From contig JAAONU010000013.1 of NCBI GenBank assembly GCA_012932295.1, forward strand, positions 1,720,603 through 1,784,602: a DNA stretch of 64,000 bases, read 5' to 3'. Positions 1-13,300 of this stretch are shown here, in pieces. Source of the stretch: Cyclina sinensis. Taxonomy: Eukaryota; Mollusca; Bivalvia; Venerida; Veneridae. The stretch's first letter is position 1; every line of letters begins with the position of its first letter. The position numbers and the translations under genes were made by a program. Under the pieces are notes generated by a model that was not told where the DNA came from, made no database searches, and was given only the letters and a program-made list of their open reading frames with translations.

Positions 1-1640
1 AAGTAGAGCAGCAAATAAGGGCTGTAATCTAAACGTATTTGAATTTTAGATTAAACCCGTTTTTTTCAAGACAGATCTAATTTTACATTTAGAAAAATGA
101 TTTTCACTCTCGTGCTTTGAGGTAAACGTTGCCAATTTTTCTTTTGTTTCTTCGCTTTAATATTCTTATTTGGCTTAGCAACCCATAATAGTCTTAACAG
201 TGACGAAGAACAGACACCAAGTTAATGTTTCTAAGGATCAACAATGGAGATTGATAAGTCGCCTTTGGAAAAGCGACCATACTTCAAGACACCAATTTGA
301 ATAACTCGCCTATTATTTTTACTTCTAATAAATAAACGTGAGTGATAATCCAATACATGTACATTGTACATGAATTTGTAGTCTAGAATAAGTAAAAACT
401 GACATAATCAAGTGAAATGCATTTTCCAGATATACAAATTAACTGTATAATCAGTTGCCGTAGTTTAATTATAAAAGATATTGCATATATACATCTAGGT
501 TTTCTAGTCGATAAAAAGGCTTAAGATACTCTATCATAGCTATATATGTGTAGCATGACATTCGATTCAAAGATTAAAATAATAATAATTAAGTTTATGT
601 CTGCTCATTTAGTATTTCGGCTTGAGATGCTTCCATTATAAGAGTATTCCGCCACAAAATGTTTTCGGAAAAAAATGTGAACATGTATGTAATGCATGTG
701 TGCCTTGCTTCCGCAGACATAAAGGAGAAAGTTCAAGGCGTACGTTCGTTTATAAGAACAAATGAATTGAGCTGAACCGCGGTTTCCGTTGCGTTTTTCG
801 TTTCTGGGCTTTCAAACGGTATGTTATATGAGCACTTGTAGTTTTGGAACAAAATTAAAGGCACGTGTTAAATTAACCGCTGTATTTGACCTTTGATTTT
901 TGTATTACATTACGAATATCGCAGACAATAATCAAAACACATCTGTTGCTGAGTGTAAAATCACTTTTTGCGTTTAAATTACACTGGCTTTGAATTGTTA
1001 CCAAATTAACCAAAAAAAATCAAATGCTTATTCTACAGTTTTCATTGAATCGATAAAAATGTAAGTTCAAGGCTGAAACAAACTCAAAGTTTCATCATAC
1101 ATATAAATTCATCAGAATTCATAAAATGACCGTAATAAAGATCTAACATTAATCATATCTTTCTACCAGCATGTAAATAAGTAACTTTTAGTGGCAATAT
1201 GGATGAGTGTTCGTTTGAGAAAGTATAGGGGTACGAGTTCCAATCCATCTCGAGCTAATAGACAAATTTTAGAGTTATTTTAAGGAGAAATTTTAGAGAT
1301 ATTTTAACAATGTTCTTCACACAGTTGCACCTGTGAAAGAAGTTAGACCGAATTAGAGAACGGAACCATGGTTAACATCAGAAATTTTAATAACCATGAA
1401 TGAACGGGATTGTTTTTTGTTCGAATTCAGAAAAAAATCAAAAAAAGGAAGATTATTCAAAACATTGTTGGTACAGAAACAAAGTACAGAGAGATATCAA
1501 ACATACAAAGTCCGAGTAAGTGTTTAGTCAGATAGAGATGTAAAAATTTTGGGTATGGTAAGAAAACAAAAAAATCACCAATTGTTTTAATATTGTTGTT
1601 TTTATATGTTGTTTTGTTGAAGATATTTCTAATCATTTCA
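1..1640. other. AT-rich intergenic DNA, no gene recognised
   Basis: I see no open frame with family-like sequence, no splice-bounded coding block and no clear repeat unit in this stretch. Short open frames here have AT-driven composition and low-complexity translations. Confidence 0.5.
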
Positions 1641-2950
1641 AATTTCAATTCTTTTTTTTTTTATAAATGTGGCTTCTGTTTTGGTTAGCCAGTCGCCAGA
1701 CCGTCCAAACTTGTTTAAAACTGATTCTGACATATCTAAAGAATTTTATCAAATAAAAAATCCAGCTGATTATACATAAAATGCTTACAGGCCTATAATT
1801 ACTTACTTGAGATCTATATTTTTTTCGGAAACAAAGGGAATGGTTCTCCTTAAAGGCATTTGATACTGTAGTCCATAATATTCTCTGTGATAAATTACAG
1901 ACCGTGGGCATTGAGTTTGTGGAATGGTTCAGGTCATATCTGTCAAACAGGAAACAAATGTTTTCTCAGGTGAAACTGTTACTTGTGGTGTCCCTCAGGG
2001 AAGTATACCAGGACATCTGATGCCTCTATGCTATGTTAATGATATGGCAAATAGTAAACTAGTAAGCAAACATTGTAAATAATTAATGTATGCTGATGAT
2101 AGTGGAATTATTTTTTTCACATAAAGATTTATCAGTCATCAAATGTAGACTAGGACAAGAACTTGGCTAACATAACAAGTGGTTAGTAGATAAAAATTTA
2201 TCATTACATAAAACGATAAAACGGAATGCAATTTCTTTGGTAGTAAAAGAAAATGAAGAAAGTAGAGGATTTTAATTTAACATGCTATAATGAAATTATT
2301 AAATTTTAAAAAATCTATCGAATATTTGGGATACACTTTAGACAGTGATCTTTCTGGCGAAACTTGTGTAAATGATATAATATGGAAAGTTAATAATAGA
2401 TTGAAGTTTCTGTATAGACAAAATAGAGTGTTAAATCAAAGTATGAGAAGACTATTATGTAACTCTTCAGTACAATGTCAGTTTGATTATGTATGCTCAG
2501 CATGGTACAATGGAATTAGTTAAAAGCTCCAAACAAGGTTAAAAGTTCTAAAAACAAAATTATTAGGTTCATATTGAATTAATTTCCAAGAACCACTATA
2601 CTTAACTCAGATTATAGAACTTCTGTTCTTCTTCTTCTTCTTCTTCTATTGTAATGGCTAACATTCATTTACTGATATATTATGGCCTTTAAGTATGTTA
2701 AAAATAGAAGATAGAGTAAAACAACTGAAATGAACCATGTATATAAAATTGCTTACATTAGATACCCATCCTGCTTACAAGACAATTTTTTTAGAATTAC
2801 TGATTCTAATTCTTGAAACACCAGGAATAGTAGTCTAAATTATTTTGTACCACGGGTTAACTCCATATCAACAACCTCTTTTTACTGTAATAGTATACTT
2901 CTTGAATCCGTGAATTATTTTTAAGTCCCATTTCAAATATTCTAATTTTA
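1640..2950 (+). pseudogene. Decayed LINE reverse transcriptase (CR1/Jockey-like)
   Basis: Reading the plus strand in shifting frames gives reverse-transcriptase landmarks in the right order. There is a KAFDTVVHNIL-like block near 1853-1890, an SYLSNRKQ block near 1935-1960, a remnant of the PQGS block near 1990-2010, and a YADDS catalytic box near 2089-2103. The C-terminal part follows as a 77-codon open stretch at 2290-2523, with an LGYTLDSDLS motif and a later QFDYVCSAWYNG motif that are typical of the thumb region of these elements. Several frameshifts and stops separate the blocks, so it is dead. No endonuclease part was recognised upstream, which fits a 5'-truncated copy. The exact clade is not resolved. 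A CTT microsatellite sits at about 2622-2647 within the decayed 3' part. Confidence 0.75.
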
Positions 2951-4150
2951 AAAGAAATGTTAAAATGCATTTTTTAAGAACGTACGTTTAAATCAGATGG
3001 TTTCTTAGATTTTAACAGTAAAGTTTTACTGTTTTATAGCATTGTAATCAGTGTACATGTAGTTCTGAAATCCATCGCTTCATTTAGTATGTACGCCATT
3101 CTCGGCCTTGACTGGTTTAGATTCATCATTTTTCTTTCTTTTTTTCCATTTTTTAGCAATCAATAAAATATGCTTATATTATAATTATGAAGCAATTTCA
3201 AGGACTACACTGAAATTTTCTCTGATATCTCGACATTACTATTTATAAAATGCCGGTGTTTTATTATTTTTATTTGTAAATGTGATAATGTTATGCAAGA
3301 ATAAATCTATAAAAAATAAAAGGTTAAATTTGGCACCCAGTGATCAAACCTACCTAGCTTAAGCTAGAAATTGACGGTGCATTCCATTCACTTCATTTCT
3401 TTATTTCTTTCTTACTTTAGAAAGAAAATAACAATTCGCACCTAAGCCTCAAAATTAAAAGAAACAGTAAATGCTCTTTAAAATCATACAAAAAAATTGG
3501 AGATTACACATAGCGTGGCATCTCTATCCATTTTCTAAAGAAATGACATTGAACATCGATAAACAAAGAAATATCGTTACAAAATGGCATCTAATTTGTA
3601 AATTCGAAGTCAGTATTTGAGAACAGAAATCTGAACTTACTTACGATAAAAAGAAGAAAAATTAGTCTATTTTAGCCTGGTCAATTAATATGCATGACGC
3701 TAATATTAATACCCACAATTCAACTTAAACATAGAAACAGGAAGTATTTACGTGAATTGGATTTCTAGGAAAGAACTAAATAACTGCACGTTTTGGAGTT
3801 TTCTTGAATTAAAACTAGTGAAATCTGAAGTAGAAACAAAACTGTCTGAATAATCTGGGCGTTTGAAGTTGTTGTCATAAAATTTACTTGGCTAATTTGG
3901 CCGATTATCATAGACATAAATTTGACATTTGCCGGTTTCGAGTTGTGTATTGGTTTTTTTGACATATCGCAAGAATATTTTTTGACCCGCCTCGGTTTCG
4001 GAAACAAGGACGATTGTTTCCGCTGGATTATATTTTACTTTTTCGTTTATTTGGTAAGAAATTCCGTATAATTCACAGGAACGTAAAAAAATATTCTGGC
4101 ACTTTCTATTTACAGATGATATGGTGGTATTTTCTAATGAGTCATATCTA
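2950..4150. other. Intergenic DNA upstream of UBA1
   Basis: No gene is recognised. A 92-codon minus-strand open frame without ATG lies at 3892-4170, directly behind the UBA1 promoter; it is discussed in the findings. The rest has no visible structure. Confidence 0.4.
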
Positions 4151-4167
4151 AATTCTCCCAACTTCCG

Positions 4168-4192
4168 CACGTGTAGGGCGCCGCCATATTGG
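4168..4192. promoter_or_regulatory. Probable UBA1 core promoter (E-box and YY1-like site)
   Basis: A CACGTG E-box at 4168-4173 is followed by GCCGCCATATTGG at 4180-4192, close to the YY1 site GCCGCCATNTTG often found at TATA-less housekeeping start sites. It is a small GC-rich island in AT-rich surroundings. It lies just before a probable untranslated exon (about 4193-4244) that ends in a good donor, TTTCAG/GTGAAA, and the acceptor directly before the UBA1 start codon matches it. Transcription start is inferred, not seen. Confidence 0.5.
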
Positions 4193-4244
4193 TTTTAGAA
4201 TCGGCTGAATTTTATGCACTCGTCTGTTATTTTCAAAATTTCAG
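4193..4244 (+). other. UBA1: Probable UBA1 5' untranslated exon
   Basis: The first coding exon begins exactly at its ATG right after an acceptor (polypyrimidine tract then GCAG at 4376-4379), so an upstream untranslated exon is required. The nearest plausible one ends at 4244 with CAG/GTGAAA, just downstream of the YY1-like element. The spliced leader would contain an upstream ATG at 4214-4216. The left boundary is approximate. Confidence 0.5.
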
Positions 4245-4379
4245 GTGAAAATGAGATTTTATAACGAAAATAAGCTGAAATAAATAATATTGAAATGTTT
4301 TTTGAAGTGTGTCCAGCTTAAGTGTTGTAGTACATGTTCATTTTTACACTTTTAACATTTTTCTTTTGTATTGATGCAG

Positions 4380-7300
4380 ATGTCCAGTAGCATCGATCAA
4401 GAGCCTGCAGCTAAAAAGCAAAAACTCGACACTGCAGAGACTTCATACTGCAATTCAAATTCCGTAAGTATAAGAGATCACTGGATATGTAAATAATCAC
4501 ACCGGATATTGCAGAATTCTTCTTCAGACTTCTTACTTACTAGGTTCTATTATTAGAACAAAAATTGTTGAGAGTGATACTGCAATGACCAAATGAGTTG
4601 AATTTTAAAAATACCTGTGATTCAGCTAACTTTGTCAGCATTGCAGTGGCAGTTTAATGCAGTGAATGCTTCAGATTCTCACATAAAATCATATTAAGAT
4701 GTGACAGAAAGCAATAATTATAGTATTATATTTTGAATCATTTAATTTGAAGACATTTACTTAGGTAATTAAATATTGCTCATTCTTTTGTGTAAATGAT
4801 CACGTATGGTTACATTTTGTTTTATCTCAAATTATGAATGCAGGAATTGCAATAAATCTGTTTTAAAAAGTTGCAGGGTAAAAGTTAGCATTTCATTTTC
4901 ATCATGATTCATTGATTTTTTCTTCTTGAGTTAAGCTCACTTTGGACAAAGACCTAAATACCATATATGGTTTGTATGATCTGTCATGTGCAATGAAGCT
5001 GCTTGATTTTTTTAATGTCAAACCTTAATCAAACTACCACCTGTTAAAGGTGAAGAAAAACAATGTTGCATAGCAGATTTGCGTGTTCTTTAACAGGGTT
5101 CGCTCAGGACTTGAAAAGTCCTTGAATTTGATTCCTTCCTTGAAAAGTACTTGAATTCAATGTTTCCTTGAAAAACACCCCCAAAAGGTACTTGAATTTA
5201 GCGTTTTGTCCTGGAATTCTGCAAATCTATCCTTGAAAATACAAAAACATTCTAAAATATATAAATAATACATTTTTTGAAAACATTATTGACAGTATTT
5301 TACTTTTTTCGTACAATCGCGATTTTCGGCAGGCCTCCACACCCCGAGATAAATTTATTGACCGGACACAGGTATCCGACTATTAGACTTTTAGTGACGT
5401 CATCAACAATGGCTGCGCCCATATAGAAATCAATATTATTTGTGAGCATGCTTTAAAATGGGTAAAATGGATAAGAAATGTTCGTTTCAACAAAGTTCAA
5501 CAATGTCTAGTCATCAGCTTGTTAAGTACTGTTGGTACTTCAAGCAATGTTTAACAGTTAATAATTACATAGATGTAATGTAATTAAAATCTCATAATGC
5601 ACTTTTCACAAAAACCAATTTGTTTTATTGAAATAGTTTGGTTTAAAAGATTAAGTTCTCTTATAGTAAATGAATATAAAATGTGTTTTTTTTTACTGAT
5701 TTATACACATTTGTGCATTTTAAATTTTTTCCAGAGCTTATAATTCATATCAAATGAGTCCTTGAAAAACAATATTTTTCCTTGAAATTCCTGGAAAAGT
5801 CCTTGAATTTTTAGATGAAATTTCTGTATGAACCATGTTTAATTGTAGATTTCAAGTAAAGGCTGTTTAGCTAATGTCTCCATTTGTCTCATGCATCATT
5901 TCAGAGTCAGAAAAAAAAGACTGTATATATAATTTAACAAATGAATAAATTTTTCATCCAAAATAAATAAATTCAGCTTTGAACAATTAGTATTAATTAT
6001 AAAGAAAAGCATCATTACAAGAAATAAAGAACTATGTTTTCTAAATTGAATAAGAATTTTGAAATAAATAGAATTGATCAAAATCATTTAAAATTAAAAT
6101 AAACATTAAATCTGTTAAAAGCAATTAGTTATCAAAAAAATAATTTAGGGATTTATTATTTAGGGATTGAATTTGGGAGTGAAATATGGTTACATTTACC
6201 CTAGATATAAGTCATGCATATTTGATTAAATGATTTTGAGTTGTAATTGGCCTTTACCTTAGGACTTAATTTCTTGTTGAAGTTACAGCTAAAGTTAAAA
6301 TTGGACTCTGATGTCACAAGTTATTAATCCAAATCATACTGACCCAGTATAAAATCTGGTCAGATAATAAAGGTCAGAGTCAAGGTAAGGAACATGCTGT
6401 GAAGAAAACAGACTGGATATGCTGTATTTTAGTCTATTGTTCAGTATGTCTTTCATTGTCCTTGCTGTTAAGAGTAATTGTACTCAGGGGAGCAAGAAAG
6501 GGCCATCACAGCCTATTTGTTTGCTCTCAGTAATCTTGTGACTCTTAAGTGTAATATACTGCTGATTGTTTTTAACAGCAGTCACAAGATGTTTTAATTG
6601 CTGGACCTAACATGCTTTACTTTTATATTTAACCATTTTTTTTATTCAAAATACATTGCTTGTTTTTGACGCAATACATGTACTACATAATGATAACTTA
6701 GTAGCTTAAAAAGGAGTTACTTTGCAAAATAGGGGCCTTTTAGTTGTCTGTCTGTGTAACTTAAAATATGCATTTTTCTGTTGTTTGAAGTTACTGATTT
6801 CAGAGACAGTTAAAATACAATTAAGTAAAGAACTTAGGCTTATAATCACCATATATATTTGAAGTATTATGCCTTTCACTAAAGTTCATTCGTGTGCATT
6901 ACCCTCTGAGAAAGATTTTTTTGTTGTTGAAAATTTAAGTCAAATTAGAGTATTTTCTTCATTATCAGTGGAACGTATGTAAATATATGTGAGCTGATTG
7001 AAAATAATACATTAATTTTATATGTATATCTATATATGTGCATGCAGCCTGGTAAATCTACTGCTAGTGATAGTGATAGATATCATACAGACCCGAGCAC
7101 TGAGCATATCGATACTCGGGCTATGTACAGAAAGTACTCAGTAAGTTCTCTTTATTTACTGTCTCCTCCTCTCAGATATATATACACTGTTGATAGAAAG
7201 TTACCTCTGGAAATTACTATCAGCTGAATCTCATTCATAAAAGATGAGTTACTTCATTTTAAATCTTAATTGAAACTAATGGTTGCATAAAGAATTTAAA

Positions 7301-10300
7301 ACAGCCATGTTTATCAAACTGATACTTATTTTTGGCATTTTGAAAATTTCTCAGCAACCAGATACCTATTTTCAGCATTCTGAAAATTTCTCAGCAACCT
7401 GATACCTATTTTCCTATTTTCAGCTTTCTTCTGATTTCTTAGCTGTTAAAGCCTTAAACATTTTACATTTTAAGACCATTATAACCAAATCTGGCATACA
7501 AGGAGCCATCTAAATCTGTCAGTTTCATAGAAAATTCATCCTTCAGTCATGTAAAATAAGTAAGATAGCTTTGAAAAGTTTCTTTTTGACTTTAGATAAA
7601 TCTTTACTTTGTTTGCTTCATTGCACTGAAATATTCAGCTGTATTATTTTGGCAACCATGATAAAAGGGGATATAGGTCTAAATTTAGTTGCAAGCTTGT
7701 ATCATTGTTACAAGACGACAGGATTTAGTTATCTATGAAAAGGGAGGTAACTTTCTTTTGACAATCAGAATACAATGGTAATCACATTTTTACAGTTCTG
7801 CACTACAAGAAAGTTGATATGATTAATCTGAATTACAAGATAATTGTTATTATTAAATGGCCACTTTATCGCACAGTCTTCAGAAGTAGGTAATTGCATT
7901 TCTATCACATACTCTAGGATGGTGCTAAAAAAATGAATGAATAAACATTGTGATTTATCATAATTCATCATGGTAGCCAATTTTTCGAATGTCTTTTTCC
8001 TGTTTTCATTGTGGTGTATGTAGATGAAGATATTTTAAACTGAGAGAAGCAGACAGTTACCTAGAGCTCTGCAGGCTGTGTATACAACACTGCTCATTAT
8101 AAATATTTACCTGAAAGTAAATTGAAAACTAATATCTGCTGACTAAACGTTGCAGAGTGACATTATAAATGTCTCCAGTGTGAAATATTTCTTTTAAGAA
8201 GACTTCATATAGACTGTTACTAAAATAAGAGGTTTGTTTGTCTGAAAATTGCTGCCTTTAGACAAAATTGTAAGTGTGAAGTTAGCTTTTTGCTTTGGGT
8301 GTATTTTGAAGATAATGCAGTGGCTAACAATGTTACTATTTTAAGTTGTTTGTAACTACACTCTGTGCATGTACTGGTGTTGTTAGAGAAACTAAAATCA
8401 AATTTTTACTAACATGTAAAAAAGATTAACATGTAGTTATAAAACTTTATAAGATACTGGTGTTTGTTTGAGTAGTATCACACTCATCAATTGTATTCAA
8501 CATGTTTGTTACTACAGGCAGAAATGGCGAAGAATTCTCAGAATGGTGTAGAGGGAGAGATAGATGAAGGGTTGTACTCAAGACAGCTGTAAGTACAAAC
8601 ATTTTGGCAAGTGGTGAAGCACATCCCTCTGTCATATTTAAGCATAGCAGTTACTTTGTTTAGAAGTTCTTTTGATTCATCAAATCCTTAGAGGAAAATA
8701 GTGCAAGAGGTACAGTAATAAAATATTTCAGGTGTGGTGCCTTCAATAATTAAATTGTTTGTTTGAAATTGGAACTTGAAGTGGACACTATTATAAAATG
8801 ATATAATTATATTACATAGATATGTTCATGAAAATTAGTGGATTCATTATTCTCCTACAGGTATGTACTGGGGCATGCTGCCATGAGGCGTATGCAGTCA
8901 TCAAATGTGTTGATTTCTGGTATGAGAGGTTTGGGTGTTGAGATAGCAAAGAATGTTGTACTTGGTGGTGTCAAGTCTGTTACAATCCATGACACTGGAA
9001 ATGCAACATGGACAGATCTGTCAGCACAGGTAATATATACATACGCACATGCAAAATTCCTTTTCATTTCTTTTCTAAATGTGTGTGTGGAGTGAAGTAC
9101 CATGGTAGATGAGTTTCAAAAATGTTTCAGTACAAAATCTTGTTAATCCTAAATAGCTTACACTGAGACTTAGGAATGTTTATCTTTGGCATATTTACAT
9201 TAAATAGAATGATTGAAAGTAAAGGTGTAAACTGTTTGTGTGATATATATACAGTAAAGATCCACTTTATTTATTTTGAGGTCATGCAAAAATAAGCAAT
9301 TTTAAAGAACTTAAGTCTAAAATTTAGAATAAAGGAAGCCTTTAATAAGACCACCTTTTCAGTGGTCTCATCAGCAAAGTTTAACTATATTTGCATCAGT
9401 GTATTTTATACCAAACTTGTATGCATGCTGCATAATTTTCAACTGCAGTGTCATGACATATATCGGAATATTTGTTTTATGCATCTCTCATTTCTAGCTT
9501 TTAGAAGTCTTATATCACAAAATGTAACAGTATAAGCAAAGATACTTGGACAGAATGTTTTCATTGTTTTCTATGTTACAGTTTTTCCTTCGGGAAGAAG
9601 ACATTGGAAAGAACCGAGCAGAGGTTACCCTTCCAAGATTGGCAGAACTTAACAGCTATGTTCCCTGTAGTTGTTACACAGGGGCACTCACAGAATCATA
9701 CCTGAAGAACTTCCAGGTTCGCATGCCAGACTTTCTTAATGTTTTTTCTACAACTTTAGTGTAAAATCATAAATTTTGCTATTGTGTATACGGAGAGCCT
9801 CTGATAACAATCATTGGGTCAGTGCAAGACTATCACAAATACATTTAAAATAAGCAGATGATACAAGAGGTTTGCTCTAACCTGTCAGATTGCTTGTTTA
9901 AGTCTTCAGTGAGGATCAGTATTTAGACTGTGTCATGAGATTATAAACAATTGTCAATTTTACATTTTCGGGTTTTTACACTTTCAGACTATTTTGAAGT
10001 TACTTTTGTATTCTTTTAATTAATCTCTGACTTCTTAAAAGTAATAGCAGAATAAACAATGCATATATATCATTGCTATTGATTATTTTCACATCATGGA
10101 TGACTTGGACGTCATACCACATAACTTACGATATTTTTGAGAGGTTGTTGTATAATCCATATTCATGTTTCATTAACCTTCGAAGACACACATTTTTCAA
10201 AGACAGCTGTCTGTAATAATTCAGAGAAAGCAGAAAACATTGTTTGTTCTCAGAAATCGTTAATTAGTTTATGACGCCAACTTTGCCGTCATTTTCTCGA

Positions 10301-13300
10301 TGGCATCAAACTGATTAGATTATTGTCACATTTGTTGTCAGGTTGCAAAGTATAGTTTATTTTGAAAATAGTGTTCTGATCATATTTACATATTATATAA
10401 AGTTTCCGTCCTAAAAGTTTTCCAAGATTTATATAATCCAGTTGATTGTGCTGCAGTTTTGTTGTATTTGCTGTTATCTATTTGGGTTTATAGGTTGTTG
10501 TGTTAACAGACTCCAGTATGGAGGAACAGATAACAGTTGGTGAATTTTGCCATTCAAATGATATCAAATTCATTGTTGCTGAGACCAGAGGTCTTGCAGG
10601 GTAAGTTGTGTTTGTCTCATGTTTTTCAAGTAAACTGAGATTTGAAGTTATTTTCAGAATGGTCAGAGTGACCCTGAAAATTAAAATGAAATATCCAGGC
10701 TCATGTGAACTCATAGGAAAACACTCATTTCTAAAAATTCATTCAGAAATATTCACTGTGAAAAATGTTTTACTCTTTTAGGAAAGTTTAATCTTGTTCC
10801 AATCATAAATATTTACACCTGAACAAGAAGGTATATTTTAATTTATATCCATCTTAGAAATGAAAGAAATTTTTTTGGGTCAAATTTACATTGTTAACAT
10901 TAAATGTGTTTGCCTGCATCATGTGGCCTGGTCATGTTGATAACAAATATTACCTGAAGAAAGAAGGGTGCAGGAAGATCATGACGGTCCCAGTTCAATC
11001 CCCATCGGCCAACAAAATTTCTCCGTGATAATTGATCTATAGGTCATTTGTCCCTCATCTCTTGAGCAAGTGAGGAAGTATCAGTCACTTGCGGAGAAAT
11101 TGGTTAGTAAACTGGTTGGATACCCAGGAACACTGGTTAGGTGGACTGACTGCCGGGATATGACCTTAGCTGTTAAACTGGTGTTAAATCCCAATAAAAC
11201 CAAACTGATGTTGAAGGTAAATTTGTTTATTCAAGACTGACCTTTATGAAGAGGTCAGATCTGTGATGTATACTTGCATCATTGCTATGACACAAAAGGA
11301 ACAAACAGTATTTCAGTAGCTGTGTATTTCAGGATGATATTCTGTGATTTTGGGGAGGAGTTTGTCATAACAGATACAGATGGAGAGCAGCCAATCAGCA
11401 ACATGATCGCAGATATTGTAAGTGTTCCAGGCTGTTGCCTCTTGGCTTCATTCTGAAGACAGTATTTATCAAATGATAATCAAGGCTTTGTCTTTTTTGA
11501 TATTGTGTGAACCAGGTCAAATACAAACATGCTTAGTCATGGCTTGATGAAACTTGAGGGGTGACAAAAAAGTGCTGTCTTTATTTTATTGCACTGAGAA
11601 ATTTGCATTCATCCCTCAAAATGAAATCTGATATTGTTTTAAGTAAAGGTAATGATGACAAACATTTAGGTTTAAAGGATAAAACCTTTCTTTAGGTAAA
11701 GAGAGAATGGTCAGAAAATATGGCCAAGAATCTGTGCTAATAGAGTTATCAGAGTGTGAGTAAGTAATTGAAATAAATCACGTTGTGCATAGCTGTTGTA
11801 GGGTTTCAGTTGCATTGTATAGGCTAACTTAATCATCTGTGATCTTGATTGGTAGGACGAGGATGAATCATGTAGTGCATAGCTGTTGTAGGGTTTCAGT
11901 TGCATTGTATAGGCTAACTTAATCATCTGTGTTCTGATTGGTAGGATGAGGATGGAGTGGTCACATGTCTTGATGAGACGAGACATGGATATGAAGATGG
12001 TGATTACGTACAGTTCTCAGAAGTACAGGGAATGACAGAGGTCAACTCACATGAGCCATTCAAGATCAAAGTGCTGGGTAAGTGGACAGGCTGGGACTTT
12101 TCCAAGATACCACTTCTATGCTTTGCTCTGAAAAAATAACAGAAACAAAACTTTGAAAGAAATCTTTTGTCAGAAAATAGGAATAATGAAGAAAACATGG
12201 AATTCTCCTGCTTCATTTCATGATTAAAGTGAATTTTTTAAGACGTACGCTACAACATATTGAGTGATGAATCCCAAAAAGTACTATCTGGTGCTCTTTT
12301 TCATAGCAATTAAACCTTTTTTTGCATTCACCCCAGCTTAAGGGTTTAACCACTCACTTGTTTCTATTTCAGGTCCATATACATTCAGTATAGGTGAAAC
12401 AAAGGGGTTTTCTGCGTACAAAAAAGGTGGCATTGTTACAAAAGTAAAGATGCCAAAAACAATCAAGTTTGTAAGTTGATATTTCATTTCTTTGAAGAAC
12501 TTTAGTATTTAGCCATAGTAATTGAATATTTTTACCAATGGTGAAATGATGCTCATGAAAAAATATGTACCAATACAATTTTATTAAGTTAGTAATGTTT
12601 GAATAAAGAAAATGGAAGGTTCTGATGTTTCTGAAGTTGTTCTCTTGTTTGTAACATAAAAGCCAAACAGTAATGTTCTTGGGGAAGATAACACAGTAAA
12701 GAAGGCAAGTTTTGTACGTGTTGTTCAAAGATTGATACTTCTAATAAATTCTGTTCCTAGGGATAGAGATACTTAACTGCTATTTCAAGGCATATCATAT
12801 GAAGCATTGATTGTTTCTGTTAATATAGAAATCCATAAAAGAGGCATTGAATGCTCCAGAGTTTGTGATGACGGATTTTGCCAAGTTTGACCGTCCAGGC
12901 CAGCTACATATTGCCTTCCAGGCTCTACATGAGTATATAAAGAGAAAGTCTGACCTACCAAGAAGCAGGAATAAGGTAAAACATTATGTTTAATATCATA
13001 AATATAAGAACAGCTGTCTTATTAATACATCTGTAGCTTTGTTAATTTGTTGTTAGAGTTTAGTTAGCTCACGTAATTGCTTAGCAACTTCATAATAAAA
13101 AACCAGCAACCAAATACAGTAAAAAGGCAAAATAATTTTTTTTTAAATCATTAAATTCAGTTTGTAGTTTTACAATGGACTAGTCTTTAACTTCCAGAAA
13201 GGCTACTTCTGGTTTTGAAGTTTCAGTTTAATAGAGTAGAAAATAAGAATTACTGTGAGGAATATACTTACTAAAAGAAGCTGGCTCAATGGTTTGATTG

